From positions 186,001 to 250,000 of the forward strand of contig CAVSWC010000013.1 in NCBI GenBank assembly GCA_963731585.1: DNA of 64,000 nucleotides. Reading direction: 5' to 3'. Shown piece after piece: positions 38,344-46,632 of this stretch. Made by a program: the position numbers and the translations under genes. How positions within the stretch are numbered: position 1 is the first letter of the stretch; each line of letters opens with the position of its first letter. The notes under the pieces were generated by a model. The model made no database searches. It saw only the letters and a list, made by a program, of their open reading frames with translations, and had not been told where the DNA came from. The DNA is from CANKHA01 sp963731585. GTDB lineage: Bacteria; Pseudomonadota; Alphaproteobacteria; Rhizobiales; Xanthobacteraceae.

Positions 38344-39786
38344 ATGCTTCGGGCAGGGGCGAGCGATGTGACGCCAGCCCGCCCTCCGATCCTAAAAGAA
38401 GGGCGAAATTGCTGGCGCATTGCGCCAGCCAAGCGCGCTGCCGTGCTGATCGACGGCGCCGATTATTACGCGGCGCTGGAGAAGGTGCTGCGCAAGGCGC
38501 GCAAGTCCATCATCATCATCGGCTGGGGCTTCGACGCTGGCATCAGGTTGCTTCCCGACCAACCGGATTCGCCCATGCTCGGCGATTTCCTGCGCGCGCT
38601 GGTGGAGGAAAATCCCGAGCTGCAAATCCGCGTGCTGATCTGGAGCGTGGCTGTGCTGCACGCGCCCGGCGCCCCGCTACCGCTGTTGCTTGGCGCGCCG
38701 TGGGAAAGGCATCCGCGCATCCAGGTGCGGCTCGACCGCGAGCATCCGCTGTATGGCGCGCACCACCAGAAGATCGCCTGCGTCGACGACACCGTTGCCT
38801 TCGTCGGGGGCATGGACCTCACCATTCGCCGCTGGGACACCACCGAGCATGAGGCGACGCACGAACTGCGCAAGGGTCCGGATGGCGTGCCTTATCCGCC
38901 GGTGCATGACGTGCAGATGGTGGTGGAGGGCGAAGCGGCGCTGGTGGTCGCCGATACGGCGCGGGAGCGCTGGCGGCGCGCCATCCGCGAGGACATTCCG
39001 CCGGTGGCCGCCGTTCACGATCTCTGGCCGGACGATCTGCATCCTGATTTCACCGATACGCCAGTCGCGGTCGTGCGCACCTTGGCTTCCTGGCGGGGCC
39101 TGCCGGAAGTCACCGAAGGCATGACGCTCACGCTTGATGCGCTCGGCGCGGCGGAGCGCTCGATCTACATGGAGGCGCAATATCTCACCGCGCCGCGGGT
39201 GGGAGACGTGCTGGCGGAGTCGCTCGCGCGGCCGCAAGGCCCGGAGCTCGTCATCATCGTGCGCAAACTTTTCACCAGCAAAATGGAAGGCTTCGTGATG
39301 GGCGGCAACCAGTGGAGGCTGGTGCAGCGGCTAGTCCGGGCAGACCGTTACGGGCGCTTCGGCGCCTATTACCCAGTGGTGCCGCAGGGAGGTGAGGATC
39401 GCCCGATCACGGTGCATTCGAAGATCATCATCGTCGACGACGATTTCGTCCGCATTGGCTCGTCCAACCTCAACAACCGCTCGACCGCGCTCGACACCGA
39501 GCTCGATCTGGCCATTGAGGTGCAGAATGACGCAAGCCGCCGCGCCATCGCGGCTCTGCGTGAAAAGCTGATCGCCGAGCATCTCGATTCCACGCCGCAG
39601 ACGGTGCGTGAGACCTTCGAGGCCGAAGGCTCGTTGTGGCGCACCATCGAGAAGCTCAGCTGTAACCGCCGCTGCCTGCGAAAAGTCCCCGACATGGGTG
39701 ATCTGCCGACCAAGCCGGTGTTTGGCACCTGGCTGCTCGATCCCAAGCGCCCGTTCTTCCTGTTTCCGCGCAAGCACGGACCCTAG
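38344..39786 (+). CDS. Phospholipase D-domain protein (cardiolipin synthase-like, ClsB type)
   Basis: A 480-residue protein with two HKD motifs: H-H-Q-K-I-A-C-V-D-D (His141, Lys143, Asp148) and H-S-K-I-I-I-V-D-D (His358, Lys360, Asp365), each followed by a G-S/G-G motif. There is no N-terminal membrane helix, as in ClsB/YbhO. The likely reaction is transphosphatidylation or hydrolysis of phospholipid. In E. coli clsB neighbours ybhP (EEP) and ybhN; the same domain pair occurs here at 41793. ATG 38344 was preferred to TTG 38317. Its last 70 bases are duplicated just downstream. Confidence 0.88.
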   Translation: MLRAGASDVTPARPPILKEGRNCWRIAPAKRAAVLIDGADYYAALEKVLRKARKSIIIIGWGFDAGIRLLPDQPDSPMLGDFLRALVEENPELQIRVLIWSVAVLHAPGAPLPLLLGAPWERHPRIQVRLDREHPLYGAHHQKIACVDDTVAFVGGMDLTIRRWDTTEHEATHELRKGPDGVPYPPVHDVQMVVEGEAALVVADTARERWRRAIREDIPPVAAVHDLWPDDLHPDFTDTPVAVVRTLASWRGLPEVTEGMTLTLDALGAAERSIYMEAQYLTAPRVGDVLAESLARPQGPELVIIVRKLFTSKMEGFVMGGNQWRLVQRLVRADRYGRFGAYYPVVPQGGEDRPITVHSKIIIVDDDFVRIGSSNLNNRSTALDTELDLAIEVQNDASRRAIAALREKLIAEHLDSTPQTVRETFEAEGSLWRTIEKLSCNRRCLRKVPDMGDLPTKPVFGTWLLDPKRPFFLFPRKHGP

Positions 39787-39808
39787 ACCGGCTAGCCCCG
39801 CTGGCGCC

Positions 39809-39885
39809 GACGCAGCCGGTTTTCGGCACCTGGCTGCTCGAATCCGAAGCGGCCGTTCTTCCTGTTCCCGCGCAAAAAGGACTAG
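39809..39885 (+). pseudogene. Tandem duplicate of the phospholipase D gene's 3' end
   Basis: Allowing one inserted base, this segment reads P-V-F-G-T-W-L-L-E-S then R-P-F-F-L-F-P-R-K-K-D-stop, paralleling P-V-F-G-T-W-L-L-D-P-K-R-P-F-F-L-F-P-R-K at 39713-39786. Its stop overlaps the stop of the convergent MBL gene. No upstream part is present. Confidence 0.6.
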
Positions 39886-40652
39886 AGCGCGTACGCGTAA
39901 TCGGGCTGGCCTGATACCGGTTCGGCGACCGCGTTCCGCACGCGGTGGTCGTAATCGTCAGCCAAAGCGCGCAGCGCAGCCGCGCCGTTGCCGACAAAAG
40001 ATGGCCCGTGCATGAGCGCCAACCTTTGCGGTGCGAGTTTCGCCAGCCGACGAATCGTCGTGCCCATGCCGGGGTTCAGGCTGGAATATCTGAACAGGTC
40101 TTCGGCGGCGATCGCGGGTCCGACGATATCGCTCTCGGTCAACGCAGGTCCGTTGCCGAGCTGGGTAAACAGGTCGCCGCACAGCAGGGTCCCGGTCGTC
40201 TCTTCGTAGAGGACGCCTGCCTCCCAGCCATGCGGAATATGCGGCGTGTCCAGGTAACGGACTCGCTTGCCGTTTCCAAGGTCGATCGTTTCACCGTCGC
40301 TTAGAACGCGAGGTTTGCGGTCGGCCATGTCGTTCAGCGAGACCAGGCATCCGGTCTGTCCGTGCGCCACTTCGGCTTGCGGCGCGACCGCCAGCCATTC
40401 ATTCATCGCGCCACACTCGTCGGCCTCATAGTGGCCGAAGGTAATCCAGCGCAGCCGTTCCGGCGGAATAAGACGACTGACCGCCGAACGGACGAGCGGG
40501 AACATCTGCCGGGGGCCGGTGTGGAACAGTAAGGGAGCCTCTCCAAGAATGAGGAACTGATTGAAGGTGAAGCCGGCTGGTGGCGCGATGTCCGGCACGA
40601 AGGTTGAGAGCCGATAGATGTCGGTGGCGATTTCGTCGATCCTGGTTTCCAT
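39882..40652 (-). CDS. Metallo-beta-lactamase-fold protein, diiron flavoprotein-like
   Basis: 256 residues. The metal site appears as ITFGHYEADECGAMNEW (H-x-E-x-D-E pattern, like the oxygen-reducing flavodiiron family) with downstream D-T-P-H-I-P-H-G-W and C-G-D-L-F. A flavodoxin domain is absent. Possible roles are oxidoreduction of O2/NO or hydrolysis; which one cannot be read from sequence. GGAGGAAGTC directly precedes ATG 40652, a strong ribosome site. It is divergent from a TetR gene with an operator-like palindrome between, suggesting that regulator controls it. Confidence 0.82.
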   Translation of the reverse strand: METRIDEIATDIYRLSTFVPDIAPPAGFTFNQFLILGEAPLLFHTGPRQMFPLVRSAVSRLIPPERLRWITFGHYEADECGAMNEWLAVAPQAEVAHGQTGCLVSLNDMADRKPRVLSDGETIDLGNGKRVRYLDTPHIPHGWEAGVLYEETTGTLLCGDLFTQLGNGPALTESDIVGPAIAAEDLFRYSSLNPGMGTTIRRLAKLAPQRLALMHGPSFVGNGAAALRALADDYDHRVRNAVAEPVSGQPDYAYAL

Positions 40653-40736
40653 GACTTCCTCCTTGCTCAGCGTTGGTTTTCTCCAGGGCGCCCCTGCGGC
40701 CCTTGGCCGGGCCACTGGACGCCGTCCCATATTCAT

Positions 40737-40754
40737 GGTACAGCCTTGTGTACC
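40737..40754. promoter_or_regulatory. Candidate TetR operator between divergent genes
   Basis: GGTACA-GCCTTG-TGTACC is an inverted repeat with a 6-base spacer in the 156-base gap between the MBL gene (minus) and the TetR gene (plus). The gap is AT-richer than its surroundings. A weaker ACTG-CAGT pair lies nearer the TetR start. Confidence 0.45.
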
Positions 40755-40808
40755 CAAATTTCGGGGGCTTGTCAATATTGAATACACACTGGAGTGCAGT
40801 GAAATAAT

Positions 40809-41396
40809 ATGACCCGGACCTACACACTCAAGCGCCGCGCCGACCAGCAGGCAGATACCCGGCGACGGATTGTCGAAGCCGCGGTCGACCTGCATGGCAG
40901 CATCGGGCCCGCGCGCACTACCGTCAGCATGGTGGCGGAACGGGCCGGCGTGCAAAGGCACACCTTCTATGCCCATTTTCCCGATGACCGGAGCCTACAT
41001 CTTGCTTGTTCGGGGCTGGCTCTTGAGCGCGACCCATTGCCGGACGCCGAGCCATGGCGGGCGATCGAGAATCCCAGCGAGCGGCTGCGTGTCGGCCTGC
41101 GCGCGATCTATGACTGGTACGAGCGCAACGCCAACCTGGTCGCAGCTGTGCTTCGCGATGCCGAATATCACGCGCTGACGCGAGAGGTCACAGAGTTGCG
41201 ATTCGGACCGCCCATGACGGTCTGTGGCGACGTGCTCGGTGCAAAGCTCAATGCGAAACAGCGCGCGCTGCTACGGCTGGCGCTCAGCTTTTTCACGTGG
41301 CGGACGCTGGCGCGCGAGAGCGGGTTGAAACAGGGTGCTGCTGTCGCCGCTGATGGTGCAAGCCATTACAAGAATCGCCCACGTCCGGATCTCTAG
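40809..41396 (+). CDS. TetR family regulator
   Basis: A 195-residue repressor. HTH pattern: D-T-R-R-R-I-V-E-A-A-V-D-L-H-G-S-I-G-P, then S-M-V-A-E-R-A-G-V-Q-R-H-T-F-Y-A-H-F-P-D, a clear TetR recognition helix. The ligand domain shows W-Y-E-R-N-A-N-L-V-A-A-V. Near the C-terminus the sequence becomes unfamiliar after L-K-Q-G-A-A; another frame from about 41350 reads L-M-V-Q-A-I-T-R-I, so a base insertion may alter the last residues. It probably controls the divergent MBL gene. Confidence 0.85.
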   Translation: MTRTYTLKRRADQQADTRRRIVEAAVDLHGSIGPARTTVSMVAERAGVQRHTFYAHFPDDRSLHLACSGLALERDPLPDAEPWRAIENPSERLRVGLRAIYDWYERNANLVAAVLRDAEYHALTREVTELRFGPPMTVCGDVLGAKLNAKQRALLRLALSFFTWRTLARESGLKQGAAVAADGASHYKNRPRPDL

Positions 41397-41789
41397 GATT
41401 TTGCAGAAGTTTCGTAATCGCAGCGATTCCCGTATCCGATATGGTGGAATAAAACCATGCTCGCGCCTGCGGGTAGTCAGGGTCGTTGCAAATCCCCGCC
41501 ACGCCTTTCCTTTGTAACAAGCTGCGGATTTCGCTCTCATCTTTTGGAACCCCTTGTCGAAGCGCGGGGGATTCTTCCGAATAAACTGCGCAAGTTGCTC
41601 TCTCAGTTGCTCATAGCGTTGCTCATCGGACGCGGTGATGGGTTCGCCGCAGTATACGAGCATTTCGTGTATCTCTCGGAGTATATCAAACTCACAGGAA
41701 ACCGCGGTTTCAGCATGTGTTGCGGGAATCCATGAGCGAGCTACTGAGAAGCTAGCAGCCACGCCAAGCCATCGGTTTTGTCTTTTCAT
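41293..41789 (-). CDS. Small secreted hypothetical protein (frameshifted 3' half)
   Basis: The N-terminal half begins MKRQNRWLGVAASFSVARS with a signal-like segment to A-T-H-A-E, then CEFDILREIHEMLVYCGEP with two cysteines. After a shift near 41500 another frame continues I-C-N-D-P-D-Y-P-Q-A-R-A-W-F-Y-S-T-I-S. The ATG at 41789 lies 3 bases after the stop of the YbhN-type gene. Its 3' end overlaps the convergent TetR gene, where the true stop is unclear. No family was recognised. Confidence 0.5.
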
Positions 41790-41792
41790 GCT

Positions 41793-43523
41793 TTACTGCT
41801 TCCCGCGGAAATAAATCTCCGTCAGGCCGAACAGCGGCCCGCCGATGCAGAGCGGCAAGAGAAAATAAATCACGCGGAACATCACCAGCGCGCCGATGAC
41901 GGCGCCGCCCGGAATGAGGAACATCACCACGCTTTCGATCACGCCCAGCCCGCCGGGCACGTGCGTCAGCAATGCGCTGGCGTTGGCGATGACATAGGCC
42001 GCCGCCACGGCGAAATAGGGCAGGTCGCCGACAGCTGAGAGTGTTTGATGCAGACAGCCGGCCACGCAGGCGAAATTCGCCGAGCCGATGCCGATCTGCG
42101 CGGCAGCGAGCTTCAGCTCCGGCATCGGCAGCGTCCAGTTCTTGATCTTCACCTTGCGGCGCAAGAAGGCGGCCAAGACCAAATAGAGTCCCGACAGGAC
42201 GAGACAGAGCGCGCCGAGCGCCATGGCGAAGGAGGGCGCCAGCCCTAGCATCTTGGCGGCGAGATCCGGCCGCCACAGCAGCGCGATGCCCGCGAGCGTG
42301 AGCAAGCCGAGGCCAACCGTCACCCCGCAGAAGATGATCAGCTTGGCGATCTGCCCGACGCTCATCCCCCAGCGCGAATAGAAGCGGTAGCGGATCGCGC
42401 CGCTCGACAGCGCCGCAAAGCCGATATTGTGGCCGAGCGAGAGCGAGCAGAAAGAAGCGAGCGCACATCTGCGATACGGCAGCGGCGTGCCGGCATAGCG
42501 CACCGCCAGCCAGTCGAACCAGCTCAGGCAGAAATAGCTCGCAGCCGCAAAGCCTGCCGCGAGCGCGAGCCGCGGGAGCGGAATCGCCTTGATGGATTGC
42601 AGGATCTGATCGAGGCTGTAGCCGCTTAGTGTGTTGTAGAGCAGCCCGGCGGCGAGCGCGATCACCGCGACCGCGATGGCGCGCTTCAGCCAGGTCATGC
42701 GACGCTCGTGCTGCGCCTTCTGACTGCTCAGTGCGCGCTGGCGCGCGAGGCGCTTGCTGGTGGCCATTATTGCGCCGCCTGTTGGACCGCCGCCGAACTC
42801 GACCTCGAGATCGATCGTCAGAGGCAGGTGATCGGAGGCGATGCGCGCCAGCGGTGTACGCACAGTCTCGACACGCGTGACATGGATGCCGGGCCCAACA
42901 AAGGCGTAGTCGATGCGCAGCGTTGGAAAGCGCGCAGGAAAAGTCGCCTGATAGTGTTTGTTGCGCGAACGATGTGCGTCGTGCAGCCGCCCGGTCAATT
43001 TGCGATAGCTGCGGGAGCGCGGCTGCATATTGAAGTCGCCCACCAGCATCACCGGGTCGCGGCAGTCCGCATGGCCGAGCCATTCCTTGCTCACCAGGCA
43101 GTCGATCTGTTTATGCCGCTCGCGCGCCACCAGCCCGAGATGGGTATTGATCACCTGCAGCTCACTGCCGCCGATTTTGATCGCCGCCCAAATCGCACCG
43201 CGCGGCTCCAGCCCACGCAGGCGTGGCAGGCCGGGCAACGCGTCTGCCTTCACCAGGCGCGACGGGCAGGCAGTGAGGATGGCATCGCCATAAAGCTCCT
43301 CCATCACCTTCAGCGCGGGATGAAATTGCGCGCGCATGCCGAGCGCGGCTGCAATCAGTTCCGCTTGGTCGACGCCGCCGCTGCGGGCGCGGCCGACGTC
43401 CAATTCCTGCAGCGCGACGACGTCCGGCTTGGCCGAGGCGATCACGTCCGCGATCCGCTGCGGCGAATATTGGCGGTCGCGGCCCCGGCAGCGATGGACG
43501 TTGTAGGTCATGATGCGGATCAA
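41793..43523 (-). CDS. EEP-domain phosphodiesterase joined to a YbhN/UPF0104-type membrane protein
   Basis: A continuous 576-codon frame. Residues about 1-245 form an endonuclease/exonuclease/phosphatase domain: MTYNVHRC, V-A-L-Q-E-L-D, V-I-N-T-H-L-G, VGDFNMQPRS and A-S-D-H-L-P-L are all catalytic blocks. From about residue 280 a many-helix LPG-synthase-TM/UPF0104 membrane domain follows, ending G-G-L-G-V-I-E-S and Y-F-R-G-K-Q. E. coli has these as separate genes, ybhP and ybhN. At the join (42769-42765) the sequence TAATG would end one gene and start the next if the EEP part carried one extra base, so this is either a true fusion or a coupled pair fused by error. The start is TTG 43523, which has GGAG upstream, or ATG 43511. 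Confidence 0.85.
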   Translation of the reverse strand: MIRIMTYNVHRCRGRDRQYSPQRIADVIASAKPDVVALQELDVGRARSGGVDQAELIAAALGMRAQFHPALKVMEELYGDAILTACPSRLVKADALPGLPRLRGLEPRGAIWAAIKIGGSELQVINTHLGLVARERHKQIDCLVSKEWLGHADCRDPVMLVGDFNMQPRSRSYRKLTGRLHDAHRSRNKHYQATFPARFPTLRIDYAFVGPGIHVTRVETVRTPLARIASDHLPLTIDLEVEFGGGPTGGAIMATSKRLARQRALSSQKAQHERRMTWLKRAIAVAVIALAAGLLYNTLSGYSLDQILQSIKAIPLPRLALAAGFAAASYFCLSWFDWLAVRYAGTPLPYRRCALASFCSLSLGHNIGFAALSSGAIRYRFYSRWGMSVGQIAKLIIFCGVTVGLGLLTLAGIALLWRPDLAAKMLGLAPSFAMALGALCLVLSGLYLVLAAFLRRKVKIKNWTLPMPELKLAAAQIGIGSANFACVAGCLHQTLSAVGDLPYFAVAAAYVIANASALLTHVPGGLGVIESVVMFLIPGGAVIGALVMFRVIYFLLPLCIGGPLFGLTEIYFRGKQ

Positions 43524-43646
43524 TGCGGGGCTCCGGGCGAGGCGACGGCAGGCGATTTATCCAATGGGCGGAACCAAAATGGGTTCCGGCAAGGGTAACG
43601 CGCGGTTATCGAAGTTTGAAAGGCGAAGAACAATCCCTCTCTCGTT

Positions 43647-43670
43647 ATGGCCGGGCCTAGACCCGGCCAT
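43647..43670. repeat. ATGGCCGGG palindrome in a gene-free 400-base stretch
   Basis: ATGGCCGGG and CCCGGCCAT pair across 6 bases. The gap 43524-43920 holds this repeat and a GCGGG-TCAA-GCCCGC hairpin near 43758-43775, but no supported gene. ATGGCCGGG palindromes recur at about 47635-47700 and 56270. Confidence 0.6.
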
Positions 43671-43920
43671 CCATCATTTTGCGAAGAAGATGGACCGTCG
43701 GACCTCGGGCCTGTCCGAGTTCCGCACAATAGCCCGCACATCGAGTAAACCCGATGCGCGGGTCAAGCCCGCGGCTGACGGGTGGCGGTTTGCAGCCACG
43801 TTGCGCGCCCCAAGACCGGCACTAAGGGGCCATATTGTCGGCGGAATCCGACCCGATGGAGTATCCCAGAATCCGTTGAGGGGCGCGAAAGAGAGCGGTG
43901 TCGGGCCGCAAGGGAGTTTT

Positions 43921-45184
43921 ATGTCTATAGCTTTGCGCGAAGGCGTTCAGCGCCTCGAAGTGACGATGCGCGTTACGCTTGCCGTGCTGGCGCTCGGCAG
44001 CGGTGTCTATACTTATCTCGGCGTCCGCGACCTGCTCAACGGCGATGCCACGGTGGTCTTCTTTGCCGCGGTGATCTACGCGGTGGCGGTGTCGGTCGGC
44101 ATTTATGCCTTCTGGTCCTTCCTGATGGGCTTCATGCCGCATGTGCGCGACGCCAAGAGCCGCGGCCTTCTCTTCGGCTGCATGCTGCTCGGCTCGGCGA
44201 TGATCTGTCGCCATGTCGGCCTGGCTGAATGCTTCCGCGCTCGCAGGCGCCGCCGCCATCCAGCAGCACCTCGCGATCTCCGTGGAGAATTACACCCGTG
44301 ACCTCGACAAGGCCTATCGCAACGGTCTCGCGGTGCAGGGCCTGCTTCCTGACATCCAGATGGCTTCGGCGCGCTTCGCCAAGCTCGCCGAATCCGAGCG
44401 CGGCGGCTCGCTCACTGGAACGTCGGGCTCGGGCACGGTCGTGCAATTGCTCGGCCAGATGTCGACGCAACTTGCCGGGCTGTCGCAGGAAGTCACCCAA
44501 TCCGCCGGCAATCAGAAGACGCTGTTCGAACAGGGCAGCAAGCATCTGGAGAAGATGCGCGAGCTGGTTTCCGACCGCGGCCCGATCAATGCCCGCATCG
44601 ACGCCTTCGGCAAGGAAGCCACTGCGCTGATGGGCACTATCACCACCTTGCAGCAGCGCTCGGTCGCGCCCGCGGTCAAGCGCGCCGCCGATGGACTAGC
44701 TTCCGGATTCATCGCGCCCGCCGCCGGCGGCCGTGGTGACCTCGGCGAACGGCAGAACGCGGTGGTGGGCAAGGTGGCGGCGGCAGTTTCCACGCAGGCG
44801 GCCGCGCTCTCCGCCGCGGCGGACAAGATCGTCGAATTGCCGCCGGTCGAGCCGACCCGTTTCCAGCCGCTCTCGCCCGCGGAAGCGGTCTGGGTCTATG
44901 CCGGCGATTTCCTGCCGAGCTGGGCCGGGGCCATCTCCATCGATCTGCTTCCCGCCGTGCTGGTGCTGATCCTCTGCGTGGTGCATGCGGGGATTCGGCA
45001 GGACAACGCGCCGGTCGAGCCTTCCACCACCATGACGGCGTCGGAGCTGATCACCGCGCTCCGGCTCGCCCGCGACGTGGATGCCGAAGCAACGCGCGGC
45101 CGATCCGCGACCACTGAAGTGGTGGACGCGCTGCTGCTCGAGAAGAAGCCGCCGACGCCTTTGCGCGTGGCAACTGCGGATTAG
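43921..45184 (+). CDS. Membrane protein with long periplasmic or coiled segment (one frameshift)
   Basis: About 420 residues. Three hydrophobic helices lie near the N-terminus (about 20-35, 42-65 and 80-110). They are followed, after an extra T near 44205, by S-A-W-L-N-A-S-A-L-A-G and a long soluble helical stretch with S-V-E-N-Y-T-R-D-L-D-K-A-Y, Q-M-S-T-Q-L-A-G-L-S. A final helix (A-V-L-V-L-I-L-C-V-V-H-A-G-I) precedes a charged C-tail. No family was recognised. The layout suggests an envelope protein with a coiled domain. The ClpP-like gene begins 13 bases later, so they are likely one operon. The length is 3n+1. Confidence 0.7.
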
Positions 45185-45196
45185 TGGCGGACGAGC

Positions 45197-46006
45197 ATGG
45201 CTTTGCTGACCCCCGAACACCGCGCCCGCTTCAACGCCTGGCTGAGCGACCGGCCCGACGACAGCATTTTGCGCAAGCTGTTCGCGGTGATGATCGCCGG
45301 CACAGTCACGGTGCTGGCGCTCGACTATCTCGAGCTTTCCGGTTTGCGCGAGCAGGTCGCCGCGACTATCCCGGAAATGTCTACCGAAGCCATTCCCGCC
45401 GCATTGCCGATTGACGGCGAACCCATGATCGGCCCGCTGCGGCGGCCGGACGGCCCGCTGGCGGCGAAGATGACCTTCGAGCTCGTCGCCGACGGCCGCC
45501 TGCGCGCCACCGGCACCATTCACCCCGGCACCGCGAAAATCTTCGCCGAGGAAGTCGAAAAGCGCGGCGTTTACATTAAAACGATCGTGCTGCATTCGCC
45601 CGGCGGGTCGGTCACCGACGCGCTGGAAATGGGCCGGCTGATCCGCAAGAAGAATTTTGTCACCCAGGTGGAAGCGGGCCGCTATTGCGCCTCCTCCTGT
45701 CCGCTGATCTTCGCCGGCGGCGTCGAGCGGCGCGCGGGCGAGAAGTCGGTCATCGGCGTGCATCAGGTCTCAGCGCTGGCGCCTGCCGGCGCGCCCACCG
45801 GCGGCATGGCCGAAGCGCAGCGCATTTCCGCCGTCTGCCAGAAATATCTGCGCGACATGGGCATCGACCTGCAGGTCTGGACCCATGCCATGGAGACGCC
45901 GAAGGAGAAACTCTATTCCTTCAAGCAGGACGAATTGCTCACGCTGAAGCTGGCGACGGATGTCGGCGGCAAGGCGGTGGCTGAATCGGCGAAGAAAAAG
46001 GGTTAG
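45197..46006 (+). CDS. ClpP/crotonase-fold periplasmic protein (COG3904 type)
   Basis: 269 residues with one N-terminal membrane helix (L-F-A-V-M-I-A-G-T-V-T-V-L-A-L) and then a ClpP-like domain. It shows T-I-V-L-H-S-P-G-G-S-V-T-D-A-L-E-M-G-R, Y-C-A-S-S-C-P-L-I-F-A-G-G-V-E-R-R (candidate catalytic Ser between the two Cys) and I-G-V-H-Q-V. Related to membrane-anchored ClpP-like proteins such as NfeD-associated peptidases. The substrate is unknown. It is co-transcribed with the preceding membrane protein. Intact, ATG 45197. Confidence 0.85.
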   Translation: MALLTPEHRARFNAWLSDRPDDSILRKLFAVMIAGTVTVLALDYLELSGLREQVAATIPEMSTEAIPAALPIDGEPMIGPLRRPDGPLAAKMTFELVADGRLRATGTIHPGTAKIFAEEVEKRGVYIKTIVLHSPGGSVTDALEMGRLIRKKNFVTQVEAGRYCASSCPLIFAGGVERRAGEKSVIGVHQVSALAPAGAPTGGMAEAQRISAVCQKYLRDMGIDLQVWTHAMETPKEKLYSFKQDELLTLKLATDVGGKAVAESAKKKG

Positions 46007-46030
46007 CTGACACGATCCTTTGCTTCGTCT

Positions 46031-46078
46031 GCCCGGTACGCGGTCTTTGAGCCCCCCTCTCCCGACCGCGTGCCGGGC
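46031..46078. terminator. Long hairpin between convergent genes
   Basis: GCCCGGTACGCGGTC (46031-46045) pairs with GACCGCGTGCCGGGC (46064-46078) with one wobble. The loop contains CCCCCCTCTCCC. CTCTTATTT follows on the + strand. It ends the ClpP-like gene and lies beside the stop of a minus-strand gene. Confidence 0.75.
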
Positions 46079-46086
46079 GCTCTTAT

Positions 46087-46565
46087 TTACCCGTAAGCGC
46101 CGATGTGATGGAGGTGCATCGTCCAGTGCTCGATCACGACCGCCGTACCGTCCATACTCAGCACCTGGATCTTGACCGTCCCGGCTGCGGCCGGCACGTT
46201 GCGAAAGGTGAAGGACACCATCCGGCCGTCGAGGCGGTTTTCCGGCGTGTAGAACTCCGCCGCCGCGGGGATACCGGCCGCAGTCGCCGTTAAGGGTCAC
46301 GCGCACCTTGAGGCCCTTCGGATGCTTGGCGCGGATCTGCGCCGAGAATTCGACGCGCATACATGACCCGGTTGAGAGCGTAGTTGATATTCGACCCCGA
46401 CAGATTCACGAACGACGTTGAAGTGACGGTAGTCCCGCTACCGTGGGCAGACCGGGTCCCGCCGGTGATGCAATCGTAATAGGCCTCGCCCGGCCGCGAT
46501 GGCGTCACCGCGAAAGCCGCGGCGACGACGAGGAGTAACACAAGCCTGCAAGTCCAGTGCTGCAT
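46087..46565 (-). CDS. Secreted hypothetical protein (two frameshifts)
   Basis: About 158 residues. The signal peptide is MQHWTCRLVLLLVVAAAFAV, followed by E-A-Y-Y-D-C-I-T-G-G-T-R-S. After shifts near 46360 and 46285 the chain continues S-A-Q-I-R-A-K-H-P-K-G-L-K-V-R-V-T-L-N-G-D-C-G and ends H-W-T-M-H-L-H-H-I-G-A-Y-G. The length is 3n+2. It has a Cys pair and a beta-sandwich-like pattern, but no family was recognised. The start ATG is 46565. Confidence 0.55.
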
Positions 46566-46632
46566 TGCCGCCCCCATCGATGCGCCGCCAACCGGAGCAG
46601 GACTCGCGGCGCATGACAAGTGGTCCTTAACG

